From: Bog-473 sp963838835
Lineage (GTDB): Bacteria; Actinomycetota; Acidimicrobiia; Acidimicrobiales; RAAP-2
Length of the DNA: 64,000 bases
Direction of reading: 5' to 3'
Assembly: GCA_963838835.1 (NCBI GenBank)
Contig: CAWITA010000018.1
Span: 221,774-285,773 of the forward strand
Position numbers and translations under genes: made by a program. The notes beneath the pieces are model-generated. The model made no database searches. It worked only from the letters and a program-made list of their open reading frames with translations, and was not told the origin of the DNA. Of the stretch, positions 17,554 through 29,024 are shown one piece after another (positions within the stretch are counted from its first letter, which is position 1; the number at the start of each line of letters is the position of its first letter).

Positions 17554-18600
17554 TCAGTGGATCAGCCCGCTCCCGCCGCTCGCGATGGCCACGATCGCCA
17601 CGAGATTGAAGGTGCCGTGCGCCACCATGTTCATGCCGAGACGCCCGGTGCGGTACGAGACGGCGGCGAGGATGATGCCGAAGGCCGCCAGACCGGCCAG
17701 TTGCACCCACTCACCATGGGCGAGACCGAAGAGGAGCCCGTCGGCGATCACGGCCAGGACGACTCCGGCGGTCCGGGCGCCGCCGGCTGCCCGCAGCGGC
17801 GTGAACAACCGGACGAGGGCCTTCAAGAGCAGCCCGCGGAAGAAGAGCTCCTCCATGGCCGGCGCGAACACGACGGTTGCGATGGCGATGATGACGAATC
17901 CACCGCCGTGCGACGACCCGGTGAGGCGCTGGGACGGCCCGTTGAAATCGTGGATGTCGTGCTGGAAGGGCGCGTACATGAGCGCGACGAGGATCTGGCC
18001 GCCGATGCCGATGGCGATCCCGAGGAGGTCGATCGGCCGGAACCGCAGGCCGAGGTCGCGCACGAAGTTGCGCGTCCCCTGGGTCCGGCTGGCCAACCAG
18101 GGTGCGCCGATGAAACCGATCCAGAGGCCGAGCAGCGTGGACACCACGTACCACTCGGGAGGAACGGCCGCGGTGGCGATCGATTGCATCTGCGCGGCCG
18201 TCTTGCCGGCAATGGCGCCCGCCACGAGCCCCAAGATCAGCGCGCCGAGCTGGCCGGCCAGGAACCCGGCCACCGCGTAGACGAGCCACATCCAGCCCTG
18301 GCGCTTGGTCTGGGGAGGAACCCACGGCGTATCGAGGAAGGGGACGTCGCCCCTGGCCGCGGGTGGCGGTGGCGGCGGGACGACCGGCCAGGAGGTCGGG
18401 TACCCGGCGGGGAACGGCGCCGCCGCGCCGGCCTGAGCGTGGCCGGCCCCCCCCGGGGCCCAGTAGCCCTGCTGGGGGGGCGGCGGCGGTGCCTGCTGGA
18501 CCCATTCGCGGGGCACGTACCCGACCGGGACGGGCCCCGGCGGGCGTGCGGGTGGGCCCGCAGGACCTCGAGGCGGCCCGCCGGGCTCCGAATCGGTCAT
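17554..18600 (-). CDS. CPBP-family intramembrane protease
   Basis: A 348-residue protein with a ~115-residue proline/glycine-rich cytosolic N-terminus and about seven or eight membrane helices. The CPBP (Abi) active-site motifs are present: MEELFFRGLLL, then FGLAHGEW, and HGTFN near the C-terminus. Members are glutamic-type intramembrane endopeptidases related to Rce1; some process signalling or bacteriocin-related peptides. It is divergent from ftsH across about 110 bases. The natural substrate is unknown. The start ATG lies just after a TATCGT-like -10 sequence, so it may also be leaderless. Confidence 0.82.
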   Translation of the reverse strand: MTDSEPGGPPRGPAGPPARPPGPVPVGYVPREWVQQAPPPPPQQGYWAPGGAGHAQAGAAAPFPAGYPTSWPVVPPPPPPAARGDVPFLDTPWVPPQTKRQGWMWLVYAVAGFLAGQLGALILGLVAGAIAGKTAAQMQSIATAAVPPEWYVVSTLLGLWIGFIGAPWLASRTQGTRNFVRDLGLRFRPIDLLGIAIGIGGQILVALMYAPFQHDIHDFNGPSQRLTGSSHGGGFVIIAIATVVFAPAMEELFFRGLLLKALVRLFTPLRAAGGARTAGVVLAVIADGLLFGLAHGEWVQLAGLAAFGIILAAVSYRTGRLGMNMVAHGTFNLVAIVAIASGGSGLIH

Positions 18601-18699
18601 CGTCTAGAACGATATCGGTGCCTGGCGGGCCCGCGACCTGCAGGAGGACCCCGCTCGAGTGTGGCACCGAGGCGGTTACCGTGCTGCAGGGGTGGCGCC

Positions 18700-18705
18700 T
18701 AGCAT
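18700..18705 (+). promoter_or_regulatory. Leaderless -10 box of ftsH
   Basis: TAGCAT followed by seven bases and the GTG at 18713. An ATG at 18704 overlaps the box and is therefore a less likely start. Confidence 0.5.
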
Positions 18706-18712
18706 GGCAGGA

Positions 18713-20896
<2,184 letters not shown>

Positions 20897-20974
20897 TCCG
20901 CCGGCGCGCGACGCGCGGGCACGACGCGTCCCGGGAATCGAACCGGATCCGGCCGCGCTGCGTCAGAAGGGGGG

Positions 20975-21526
20975 ATGGTGGAGCACGAGCTCGCAGACTG
21001 GCTGGAGGAGGGCTACGTCGCCTCCTTTCGCACCGCCTGCCTGATCCTGGGCAACCGGGCCGACGCCGAGGAAGCCGTGCAGGACGCCTACCTGCGCGCC
21101 TGGCGCTTCCGCGACTCACTCACGGCCGTGCCGAGCATCCGGCCCTGGCTCTACCGCGTCGTCGTCAACTCGTGCTACTCCAAGTTGCGCCGCGAGATCC
21201 CCCACCGCGACCGTCGCGCCGGTGACGAGCCGCTGGCCCACCTGCCTGAGCCGGGTGGTGATCCCGAGACGAGGGCCGAGCAGGGCGAGGTGGCCGAGAC
21301 GGTGCTGACCGCGCTGCAGCGGCTCCCGATGTCGCTGCGCGTGCCCGTGGTCCTGCGCTATTACGCCGACCTGAGCGAACGTGACATTGCGCTCGCCATC
21401 GGCCGGCGTCAGGGGACGGTGAAGTCGCGGCTGCACGAGGCCCGGCGCCGCCTGGCGGCCGACCCCGCCCTGGTTGCCCTGGCCGCAACCGGGGATTCGC
21501 CTCGCGCCGAGGAAGTCGGACCATGA
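20975..21526 (+). CDS. ECF-type RNA polymerase sigma factor
   Basis: A 183-residue sigma-70-like protein of the extracytoplasmic-function group. Region 2 includes LGNRADAEEAVQDAYLRAW, and region 4 includes LPMSLRVPVVLRYYADLSE and GRRQGTVKSRLHEARRRL. An AGAAGGGGGG Shine-Dalgarno lies directly upstream of the ATG, so a GTG one codon later may be used. Its stop overlaps the ATG of the DUF4349 gene by four bases. That coupling is typical of a sigma factor and its membrane regulator. Confidence 0.87.
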   Translation: MVEHELADWLEEGYVASFRTACLILGNRADAEEAVQDAYLRAWRFRDSLTAVPSIRPWLYRVVVNSCYSKLRREIPHRDRRAGDEPLAHLPEPGGDPETRAEQGEVAETVLTALQRLPMSLRVPVVLRYYADLSERDIALAIGRRQGTVKSRLHEARRRLAADPALVALAATGDSPRAEEVGP

Positions 21527-22779
21527 CCATGCTCGACGACGACCGCCTCGCCTCGCTCCTGGCCCGGGCCGGCGCGGCCTTCGAGGTACCCGCCACGGGC
21601 GCCGACGACATCGTGGCGCGGGCCACGGGCCGCGTCCCGGGGACCAGCGACACCGACGCGGCGGCCGCCGGCGCCGGCGCCGGCGTGAGCGGCTCGGACG
21701 CGGCGGCCCGAGACGGCGCTGCACCCGATCCCGCCCCGGCTGGGGGCGTCCGGGTGCGCCGGGTGGTGGCCCTCGCCGCCCGGCACCGTGTCGCGTCGGT
21801 CGCCGCTGGCATCGTCGTCGCGCTCGTGATCGCCGGCGGCGTCGGCGTCCTGGTGCGGGCTCCCTCGAGGCCGACCGTCACCTCGGGCTTGCCGCGCACC
21901 GGCCCGGTCGCCCCCCTCCACGAGCCAACCACGACGATCCCGCGCCACCCCGGTGCCGCGGCCCCGCAATTCAAGGTGACCGCCCCGCCCGCATCGGGGA
22001 CGGCCGGCTCGACCCAGGGCACGGCCTCGACGCCCTCGATCACGCCGCCGAGCGTCCCCACGACGCCGTCGCTCCCGGCGGGAGCCGTCGGCCAGTCCGC
22101 CAAGATCGAGCAGACCGGGACCCTCGGGCTCATCGTCGGGCGCGACCGTCTCGGCCCGACGATGACGCGGCTGACCTCGCTGGCGGGCGCCTTCGGCGGC
22201 TTCGTGGCGAGCTCGCAGACCCAGTCGGGTGCGGGCACGGGCGGGCCGCCCTACGGCACCATCACCCTGCAGGTGCCCGTGGACAACTTCTCGGCGATGC
22301 TGAAGGAGGCGCAGGCGCTCGGGAAGACCTCGAGCCTCACCACGAAGGCCACCGACGTCACGGGTCAGTACGTCGACCTGCAGGCGCGCATCACCGCGCT
22401 CGAGGCGAGCCGGCAGCAATACCTGACCATCTTGGCCAAGGCCACCACCGTGGGAGACGTCCTCGCCGTGCAGGAGCAGCTCGACGGCATTCAATCCCAG
22501 ATCGAGCAGCTCCAGGGCCAGTTGCAGGTTCTGACCAGTGAGACGTCGTACTCGACGCTGACGGTGACGGTCGGCGAGAGCACGCCACCACCGCCGCCGT
22601 CCCCGCTGCCCGAGTCGGGTCTCGTCCGGGCCTGGCACGACAGCATCGGAGGGTTCGTGGCCGGCGTGGAGGGCGTGGTCCGCGTCGCCGGGCCGGTGCT
22701 CTTCGCCCTGCTGTGCCTCGGCGTGCTGCTCGTCGGCGGGCGGGTGCTGTGGCGTCGCTACCAGCGGCACCGCCTGTAG
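21523..22779 (+). CDS. DUF4349 membrane protein, possible anti-sigma factor
   Basis: A 418-residue protein. Residues 1-80 are cytosolic and include MLDDDRLASLLARAGAAFEV, reminiscent of anti-sigma N-termini. A membrane helix at ~85-110 is followed by a Pro/Thr-rich linker. The extracytoplasmic DUF4349 domain (~180-355) contains the coiled coil LQARITALEASRQQYLTIL and EQLDGIQSQIEQLQGQL. A second helix sits at ~385-405, with a basic C-terminus. DUF4349 proteins are of unknown function. The four-base overlap with the sigma gene and the topology suggest that it senses an envelope signal and holds the sigma factor; this is inference. Confidence 0.78.
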   Translation: MTMLDDDRLASLLARAGAAFEVPATGADDIVARATGRVPGTSDTDAAAAGAGAGVSGSDAAARDGAAPDPAPAGGVRVRRVVALAARHRVASVAAGIVVALVIAGGVGVLVRAPSRPTVTSGLPRTGPVAPLHEPTTTIPRHPGAAAPQFKVTAPPASGTAGSTQGTASTPSITPPSVPTTPSLPAGAVGQSAKIEQTGTLGLIVGRDRLGPTMTRLTSLAGAFGGFVASSQTQSGAGTGGPPYGTITLQVPVDNFSAMLKEAQALGKTSSLTTKATDVTGQYVDLQARITALEASRQQYLTILAKATTVGDVLAVQEQLDGIQSQIEQLQGQLQVLTSETSYSTLTVTVGESTPPPPPSPLPESGLVRAWHDSIGGFVAGVEGVVRVAGPVLFALLCLGVLLVGGRVLWRRYQRHRL

Positions 22780-22799
22780 GACTCAGCCGTCTCGAGGAC

Positions 22800-24254
22800 T
22801 CAGCGGTCGATCGCGGCCGCCAGCGGGATGCCGGGCATCGTCACGACACCGATGCCACCCGAGGGGCTCGCGCTCTCGCTGACCGCCAGCGCGCCGCTCG
22901 CCCGCACGACGATCGGATCGACACCGACCCCGGAGAGCGCCGAAGCCGCCATGGAGCCCGCGGCCAGGGTGCCGGTGGCGAGTCGATGGTCCCCCGACGA
23001 CGTGACCACGAACGCCGTGTAGCGCGCCGCACCGGACGACACGTTCAACAACCCGAGGTCCGCCGGCGTGGCGCCGCTGACCGCGGTGTTGGCGCTCGTC
23101 CCCGGTGGGGGGACGACCCACGTCCCCGTCGGCGACAGCGCGGTCAGTGCGTCGACCGCCATCGCCGTCCCGGCCTGGGGCGCCGAGGAGGACGCCGGTA
23201 CCAGGACCGTCCGACTGACCACGATGCCGGCCCCACCGGTGGCATCGACGGCGGCGGAGTACGTCTCGCCGCGGGGGATCCGCGTTTGTGCGCTCGTCGC
23301 GAGCGCCCACGTGGTGCCCGGCGAGACCGTGTCCTTGAGGGGGGCCAACGGTCCCGACGACAAGCGCAGGCGCACGGTCACGGCCTCGGGGACCGGCCCG
23401 GGATTGAAGAGGTCGATCACCGAGGAGCCGCCGGTCGCCTCTTGGGCCTGGGGGATGGCCCATGTCGCCTCGGGTTGGGCCGCCCCCGGCACCAGAGAGA
23501 GGCCGGAGGAGGAGCCCGAGAACACCTGCACCTCGGACGCCACGACGCGCCCGGTCCGGGTGGCGACCACCGTGCTCACCGTGGCCACGTCCTGCACCTC
23601 GGACGCGACGTTCTCCACCTGGACCTGGCCGGCCTGGAGCACGATCCCCTGGTAGTTGATGGGATGGATGGTGCCTGTCGGCGTCACGAAGCTGAGGTCG
23701 ACGACGACCGGCGTCGACGTCGGGTTGAGCAACGACACGTACAGCGCGTCGGAGTTGGCGGTCGTCCCACCGGGGAAGAACCAGGTGGACGAGGTGGTGC
23801 TCTGGCAGGGCGCCTGGGACCAACCGGACGAACCGTGCACGGCCTGGGTCACGGCGACGCCGCCAGCCGAGAGGATCACCGTCTGGGCCTCCCACGAACC
23901 CGACGAGAGGGCGGGGATGGACGGCGCCACGACGCCGTGGGCCGGGACGGCGACGACCGTCCGTTCGGAGGCACCCCCGTCCGTGACCGACGTGATCGAC
24001 CCGTTGACGGGTGCTCCCGACGTGTTGGTGAGGACAAGGAAGCCCGACGACACCCCCGAGGCGGTGGACTGCCCGGTGCAGTACCACGCGGTCGACTCCG
24101 CGTCGGGCGCGCCGACCAGGGCGCTCGGCACCGTCGACGCGCCGGGCGAGGCGGACGACCCGCTGGTCCCGGCGAGGCCCACCCCGGCGACCACCAGGAC
24201 GACGAGGGCGAGCACCGGCCACCGGCGCTCGGGGCTGTGATGCGCAGGGCTCAT
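22800..24254 (-). CDS. Secreted DUF5719-family protein
   Basis: A 484-residue protein with an N-terminal signal or anchor (WPVLALVVLVVAGVGLAGT) and a serine/threonine-rich extracytoplasmic body made of beta-sandwich-like repeats such as LYVSLLNPTSTPVVVDLSF and SVIDLFNPGPVPEAVTVRL. This matches DUF5719, which in actinobacteria accompanies the large GT2 membrane protein encoded just upstream. Its ATG overlaps the stop of that gene. No catalytic residues are evident; a role in assembling or anchoring a cell-surface glycan is inferred from this pairing. Confidence 0.78.
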   Translation of the reverse strand: MSPAHHSPERRWPVLALVVLVVAGVGLAGTSGSSASPGASTVPSALVGAPDAESTAWYCTGQSTASGVSSGFLVLTNTSGAPVNGSITSVTDGGASERTVVAVPAHGVVAPSIPALSSGSWEAQTVILSAGGVAVTQAVHGSSGWSQAPCQSTTSSTWFFPGGTTANSDALYVSLLNPTSTPVVVDLSFVTPTGTIHPINYQGIVLQAGQVQVENVASEVQDVATVSTVVATRTGRVVASEVQVFSGSSSGLSLVPGAAQPEATWAIPQAQEATGGSSVIDLFNPGPVPEAVTVRLRLSSGPLAPLKDTVSPGTTWALATSAQTRIPRGETYSAAVDATGGAGIVVSRTVLVPASSSAPQAGTAMAVDALTALSPTGTWVVPPPGTSANTAVSGATPADLGLLNVSSGAARYTAFVVTSSGDHRLATGTLAAGSMAASALSGVGVDPIVVRASGALAVSESASPSGGIGVVTMPGIPLAAAIDR

Positions 24255-27200
24255 CACGGCCCCGCGTCCGCGCTGGTGGCTCGCCGCGGCCGGGCGACCA
24301 GGGCGGCCGCCAGGACCACCCACACCGCGAGCTCGAGCAACACGGCCAGCGGCACGTAGGGGAACTGCGCCCGGGCCAGGGAGGCGGCGCCCTTCGCCAC
24401 CACGTACTGGGCGGCCCACCCGAACGCGGGCAGCTGTCGCACCGGGCGGCCGTCGACGCTGAGCGCGAAGCTCCCCGCCGGTGCGTAGCCGGCATACACG
24501 GTGCCGGCCGCCACGGTGCCGGCCGACGCGGCACCGCCGGCGAGGCCCCCCAGCACGGGCTGCCAGCCCACGACGTCCGCCGCGCTCGGATACGACCACG
24601 CCTGCACCACCGGTAGTGGCGCGGCGCGCTCGGCCGTCGTGGGCATGTCCTCTCCGTTCTCGAAGACCTGCACGCCGACCTCGCCCGGCACAACCCGCAG
24701 GTCGTCCTGCTGGAGCAGGTCCGTCTCGAGCCCGGCCGGCGGTGGAGCGCCGACCGAAGGCGACACGGTGCCCACCATGGACGGGGCCAGGGCGTCGACC
24801 ACCACCACGTAGCGCACGCCGGCTGGGGCGAGGAGCCGGCCCAGGTGTACCGTCCCGCCGGAGACGGCCAGGCGCACGGCGCCGGCCACGAGGTCGGCCG
24901 GGCCGGGCCCGGCGGGGGTGAAGACCTGCGACGCGTCCGGCAGGTCCTCGGGCGTCAGCGCGTAGGCCAGTCCGGGCTGCACCGACCAGCCGCCGGCGGG
25001 CAGTGCCCTCGGGTCGCCCAGCCACAGCACCCGGGCGGCGCCGGTGGCACCGGGGCGGCCCAAGAAGGAGAGCGGCTGCTCGACCCCCTGGGACGGCAGA
25101 CCCCAGCGACCGCCGGCGGCGCCGGCCACCACCGGCAGCAGGCCGACCGCCACGAAGACGAGCGCGACGACACTGACCACCTGACGCCAGCCGAACTCGC
25201 GGCCCGTGAGGTCCTCCTCGAAGGCCGAGATGCCCAGGCCCACACAGGCCGCCACCGCCAGCGCCGCCGGCGCCAGCACCACCGTCTCCGAGGGGGTGAA
25301 GGATCCCAGGTCACCGTGCGAGGCGGCGTACGCGAGGCCCCACGACCCGCACACGGTGACCCACAGGCGCGCCGCCCAGGTCAGCCTGACCCCCCGCCCG
25401 AGTACCAGCGGAAGCGCCGCGGCCGCCACCAGGAGCCACACGATGGGCGAGCGGGCCACCGGCCCGATGGCGAAGCGGATGACCTCGCCCCAGTTCGGTG
25501 CCGAAGCGCCGGCCACGGGGAGCCCGAAGATGGCGACCGCACCCTTGCCGGCCAAAGCGGTCCCGATCACCCAGGGGGCGGCCAACACGAGCGCGACGGC
25601 CACCGCCTCGAGCGCCACCACAAGGACCCGCCACCACCGGGGATCGCGCGACCCGACCAGGAAGGAGCCGGCGGCCCAGGCGAGCGCGGTGAGGATGACG
25701 AGGGGGACGACGGCGGGCGCGAAGGCCGCCGCCACTGCGATCAGCGCACCGAGGACGGCCACCTGGCCCGCGGGCCGTCTGCGCCATCCCGGCCCCGCCT
25801 CCAGCTCGAACGGCGCCAGGCCTGCGGCGCGGGCGAGCCCGCGCGCGATGAACGGGAAGGCGGCGTAGGCGACCAGGCCGTCCCAGCGCCCCGTGCCGAG
25901 CGCGCCGTAGGGCAGCGGAAGCCCGAGGTAGCAGATGACGGCGACGAGGCGCGCCCGGGAGGAGACGAGGGGGCGCATGAGACGCGACGCGCCCCAGGCC
26001 CCAACGGGGATGCACCCGAGGATCAGGATCCGTTGCAACGTCCCCATCGCGCCGAAGAGCACGGTGCCGGCGATCCCGACGATGCCAAAGGCGGGCGAGG
26101 CCGGTGCGGTGGTGCCCAATCCGGCCGACTGCCAGCCCGAGACGAAGTGGTGCCAGCTCGTCGTCCACGACGGCAGCGGGGCCAGCTGGCCGACCAGAGG
26201 GAGGGTCCCGAAGAACAGCTCGCGGGTCCCGAGGGCGATGACCACCAGCGCGATGACCATGGCGAGCACCCGTTGGCGCCCCGAGGTGAGCGGATCGGAC
26301 CGCACCCGGCGTCCGAAGCGGTCTCTCCCCGCTCGGCGGCCCAGGTCGTCGAGGTCGTCGAAGTCCGTGTCCTCGCTGAAGGCCGATCCGACGCTGCCGG
26401 TGAGGACGGCGATCTCGGCCCGCTCACTCCGGCGGTCCGACCGCTCCCTCGAGTCGGCCGCCGCGTTGGCTGCGGCGAGCCCCTGGTGCGAGAGACGGCT
26501 GAGGTAGCGCGACAGCCGCGCGCTGCCCCGCATCTGGAGGCGACGCACCTCGGCGTCGGGGAACAAGCGGTGTTCGGCCAACTCGCCACGGAGGACGGAG
26601 ATCTCGCTCCGGCGCCGGGCGTTCCACCTCCACGCGCCGGTGACGGCGCGCCGCCGCTCGCGGTCGCCGGCGAACACGGCAACGACGACCTCACCGATGG
26701 CCAGCAACGCCGCCTGCGGGACCACCCGCAGGAGGGTGAACCGGGTGTAGCACTTGAGCACCGCCCGCAGCTCGTGGCGCCGCTGCAGCATCTGCATCGT
26801 GATGGGGTCGTGTCCCTGGCCCTCGGCGACGACGACCGTCAGGGGCACCAGGCCACCCGCGACGGCCTCACGATGGCGCACCCGCGCCTCGGGCGCAACG
26901 ACCACGCGTGACCCGACGACCTGGCTGCGCCACGAGAGGTCCAGGTCCTCCCCCATGGCGACGATCCCGGCGTCGAAACCCTCCAGCAGGCTGAACAGGT
27001 CGGCCCGCACGAGGATGCACCCGCCGGGGGCGACGAAGACGTCGCGCACGGCATCGTGCTGGCCGTGATCAACCTCGCCCTCGAGGATGCGGTCCACGAC
27101 GGCGCCGGTCTTGTCACAGTTCATCCCGACGTGCAACAGGATCCGTGGGTCGTCCCAATTGACGAACTTCGGGGATACGACGCCGGCGTTGGAACGGAAG

Positions 27201-27571
27201 GACTCCTCCACCAATTGGTGGACGGCATCGGGGTCCAGCGCGACGTCGTCGTGGAGGAACAAGAAGAATGCCGCGCCCTCGACCATCCCGAGCGCCTCGT
27301 TGCAGGCCGCGGCGTACCCGGGCCGGCCTTCGAGGTGGCCCACGAACGCATCGGGCAGGATGCGGCCGACCCGCTCGTTCACCCCGGGGTCGTCGCCGGT
27401 CGACAGCACCAGGACGGAGAGCTCCCCGTAGTCCTGCGCCGCCAGGGACGAGAGCGCCTCTTCGAGCCAGGGCCCCGGGTTGGTCGTGACCACGACGGCG
27501 ACCACGGCCGGCACTTGGGCGTCCATCAGGTGGCCGAGGCTATCCGCTCGGACATGGGCCACTTCGGGCAC
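24254..27571 (-). CDS. Giant membrane glycosyltransferase, GT2 family
   Basis: A 1105-residue protein. Residues ~20-250 are a GT2 catalytic domain (VVVTTNPGPWLEEALSSL, DD pair in FLHDDVALDPDAV, and a late MGEDLDLSWRSQV motif). The rest is a polytopic membrane region of about 12 helices followed by an extracytoplasmic tail and a last helix (LAVLLELAVWVVLAAALVA). The GTG at 27571 was chosen because GGAGGAGG lies six bases upstream; ATGs at 27601 and 27526 are alternatives. Such proteins sit beside DUF5719 genes in actinobacteria and are presumed to build envelope polysaccharide. Acceptor and donor are unknown. Confidence 0.83.
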   Translation of the reverse strand: MPEVAHVRADSLGHLMDAQVPAVVAVVVTTNPGPWLEEALSSLAAQDYGELSVLVLSTGDDPGVNERVGRILPDAFVGHLEGRPGYAAACNEALGMVEGAAFFLFLHDDVALDPDAVHQLVEESFRSNAGVVSPKFVNWDDPRILLHVGMNCDKTGAVVDRILEGEVDHGQHDAVRDVFVAPGGCILVRADLFSLLEGFDAGIVAMGEDLDLSWRSQVVGSRVVVAPEARVRHREAVAGGLVPLTVVVAEGQGHDPITMQMLQRRHELRAVLKCYTRFTLLRVVPQAALLAIGEVVVAVFAGDRERRRAVTGAWRWNARRRSEISVLRGELAEHRLFPDAEVRRLQMRGSARLSRYLSRLSHQGLAAANAAADSRERSDRRSERAEIAVLTGSVGSAFSEDTDFDDLDDLGRRAGRDRFGRRVRSDPLTSGRQRVLAMVIALVVIALGTRELFFGTLPLVGQLAPLPSWTTSWHHFVSGWQSAGLGTTAPASPAFGIVGIAGTVLFGAMGTLQRILILGCIPVGAWGASRLMRPLVSSRARLVAVICYLGLPLPYGALGTGRWDGLVAYAAFPFIARGLARAAGLAPFELEAGPGWRRRPAGQVAVLGALIAVAAAFAPAVVPLVILTALAWAAGSFLVGSRDPRWWRVLVVALEAVAVALVLAAPWVIGTALAGKGAVAIFGLPVAGASAPNWGEVIRFAIGPVARSPIVWLLVAAAALPLVLGRGVRLTWAARLWVTVCGSWGLAYAASHGDLGSFTPSETVVLAPAALAVAACVGLGISAFEEDLTGREFGWRQVVSVVALVFVAVGLLPVVAGAAGGRWGLPSQGVEQPLSFLGRPGATGAARVLWLGDPRALPAGGWSVQPGLAYALTPEDLPDASQVFTPAGPGPADLVAGAVRLAVSGGTVHLGRLLAPAGVRYVVVVDALAPSMVGTVSPSVGAPPPAGLETDLLQQDDLRVVPGEVGVQVFENGEDMPTTAERAAPLPVVQAWSYPSAADVVGWQPVLGGLAGGAASAGTVAAGTVYAGYAPAGSFALSVDGRPVRQLPAFGWAAQYVVAKGAASLARAQFPYVPLAVLLELAVWVVLAAALVARPRRATSADAGP

Positions 27572-27610
27572 GAAAGCCCTCCTCCTGCCCCGGAATTCCA
27601 CGCCCGATGC

Positions 27611-27639
27611 TTGCTACTGTTTAACAAACGTGATACAGT
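27611..27639 (+). promoter_or_regulatory. Promoter of the small helical protein gene
   Basis: TTGCTA at 27611-27616 and TACAGT at 27634-27639 are separated by 17 bases, in a clearly AT-richer patch. Imperfect inverted motifs, GTTTAACAAAC inside the spacer and GTACGTGTAC at 27641-27650, could bind a regulator. Confidence 0.45.
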
Positions 27640-27718
27640 TGTACGTGTACGCAGCGGTCGGCCAGCCGCTTCCCGCGTGCCCGTCTTCAGACGCAAACGA
27701 CCAGACAGGAGGGCCGCC

Positions 27719-28087
27719 ATGCCCGACGTACCCACCAACATCACCACCCTCTCGAAGGGCGTCACGGACCTGGCCCGCGACGCCGCCTACGTCGCCGTCG
27801 GCCTCGGCGTGCTGGGCTATCAGCGGGCCCAGGTGCAGCGGGTCGAGCTGCAGAACCGGCTGTCCCAGGATCTCGCGCTGGACCAGCGCATCGACGAGGT
27901 GCGCCATGGTGTGGCCAAGGGGTTCCAGCAGATCGACGACCTGGCCGAGTCGGCCGCGCACTTCGTCGAGACCACCCTGCAGCCGCTGGAGGAGAAGCTG
28001 CCCCCGTCGGTCACCCAGCTGACCTCCAAGGCGCGCGAGCAGGCCCGCGAGGTGCGGACCCACATCCGCCAACGCGTGCAGGACTGA
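27719..28087 (+). CDS. Small amphipathic helical protein, phasin-like
   Basis: A 122-residue protein predicted to be almost entirely helical: AAYVAVGLGVLGYQRAQ near the N-terminus, then long charged helices including GFQQIDDLAESAAHFVETT and a C-terminus rich in Glu/Arg. AGGAGG precedes the ATG at good spacing, and a separate promoter lies upstream. The overall pattern recalls phasins or other lipid/PHA-granule-associated proteins, but I see no diagnostic motif, so the function is unassigned. It is divergent from the giant glycosyltransferase. Confidence 0.72.
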   Translation: MPDVPTNITTLSKGVTDLARDAAYVAVGLGVLGYQRAQVQRVELQNRLSQDLALDQRIDEVRHGVAKGFQQIDDLAESAAHFVETTLQPLEEKLPPSVTQLTSKAREQAREVRTHIRQRVQD

Positions 28088-28123
28088 GCACGACCGCGCC
28101 AGCAACGTCCGCCACGCTCGCCC

Positions 28124-29014
28124 TCAGTCCGCCTCCCAGGAGGCCAGGACGTCGGCGAGCGTGGTCGCGAGTGGGATGACCGGCCGCCACCCGGTGGCGA
28201 CACGCAACCGGGTGGCCTCGCCCCGGAGCACCGGGACGTCGACCGGACGCACCAACGCGGGATCCGTCTCGAGGGTCAGGCGGGTGCCGGCCAGTTCGAG
28301 GAGCTGCGCGGCGACCTCGTCCATGGCGACGTCACGGCCCGAGCACACGTTGTAGACCTCGCCGGGCACCCCCTTCTCGATCAGGAGCCGGTAGGCCAAC
28401 ACGACGTCGCGCACGTCGGTGAAATCCCTCCGGGTCGTCAGGGTACCGACGCGCAGACTGGTGGCACCCGACCGCCGGGCCGCCACGATCCGCTTGGCCA
28501 GCGCGGACACGAAGAAGTTGGGTGATTGGCCGGGTCCGATGTGGTTGAAGGGCCGCACCACGATGACCGGCTGGCCGTATCCCCGCCAGGCCTGGAGCGC
28601 CACGACCTCTGCCGCGAGCTTGCTCGCCGCGTACGGGCTGGCGGGAGCCGTGGGAGCGTCCTCGCCGAGCGGGAGCTGCTCGGGTCCGACGACGCCGTAG
28701 ACCTCGGCCGAGCTGACGACGAGGACACGGGGGGTGACCGGCAATGCCCTGCCGGCCGCGAGGATCTCGGCCGTGCCCAAGACGTTGACCCGGAGCACCT
28801 GGCTCGGGTCCTCCCAACTGTCACCCACGTGGGTCATGGCGGCCAAGTGGTAGACGGCGTCGGGCACGATTTCGGCCATCACGCGCCGAGCGGCCGCGCC
28901 GTCAGCCACGTCGGTCTCGATGTCGATGACCGCCACGTCGTCGCCGCAGTCCTTCAGGTGCGCACCGAGCCACTGGCCCACGAAACCCTTCCCCCCGGTG
29001 ATCAGCGCGCGCAT
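28124..29014 (-). CDS. GDP-6-deoxy-D-mannose reductase-like epimerase
   Basis: A 296-residue extended SDR. The Rossmann motif is GGKGFVGQW, the catalytic motif YAASK, with a serine in VVSSAEVYG. It has the RMD-type signatures RPFNHIGPGQSPNFFV, RRDFTDVRDVVLAYRLL and RPVDVPVLRG. It most likely reduces GDP-4-keto-6-deoxymannose to GDP-rhamnose. GDP-mannose 4,6-dehydratase, the previous step, is not in the window, so a related specificity is possible. It is last in a minus-strand series with three glycosyltransferases, ten bases after the upstream stop. Confidence 0.8.
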   Translation of the reverse strand: MRALITGGKGFVGQWLGAHLKDCGDDVAVIDIETDVADGAAARRVMAEIVPDAVYHLAAMTHVGDSWEDPSQVLRVNVLGTAEILAAGRALPVTPRVLVVSSAEVYGVVGPEQLPLGEDAPTAPASPYAASKLAAEVVALQAWRGYGQPVIVVRPFNHIGPGQSPNFFVSALAKRIVAARRSGATSLRVGTLTTRRDFTDVRDVVLAYRLLIEKGVPGEVYNVCSGRDVAMDEVAAQLLELAGTRLTLETDPALVRPVDVPVLRGEATRLRVATGWRPVIPLATTLADVLASWEAD

Positions 29015-29024
29015 GCGCGGAACC

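Noticed and set aside
24254..27571. Antisense frame on the plus strand (24845-26911) as a gene
   Set aside because: It is extremely Arg/Gly/His-rich, lies opposite a well-supported GT2 protein and has no recognisable domain.
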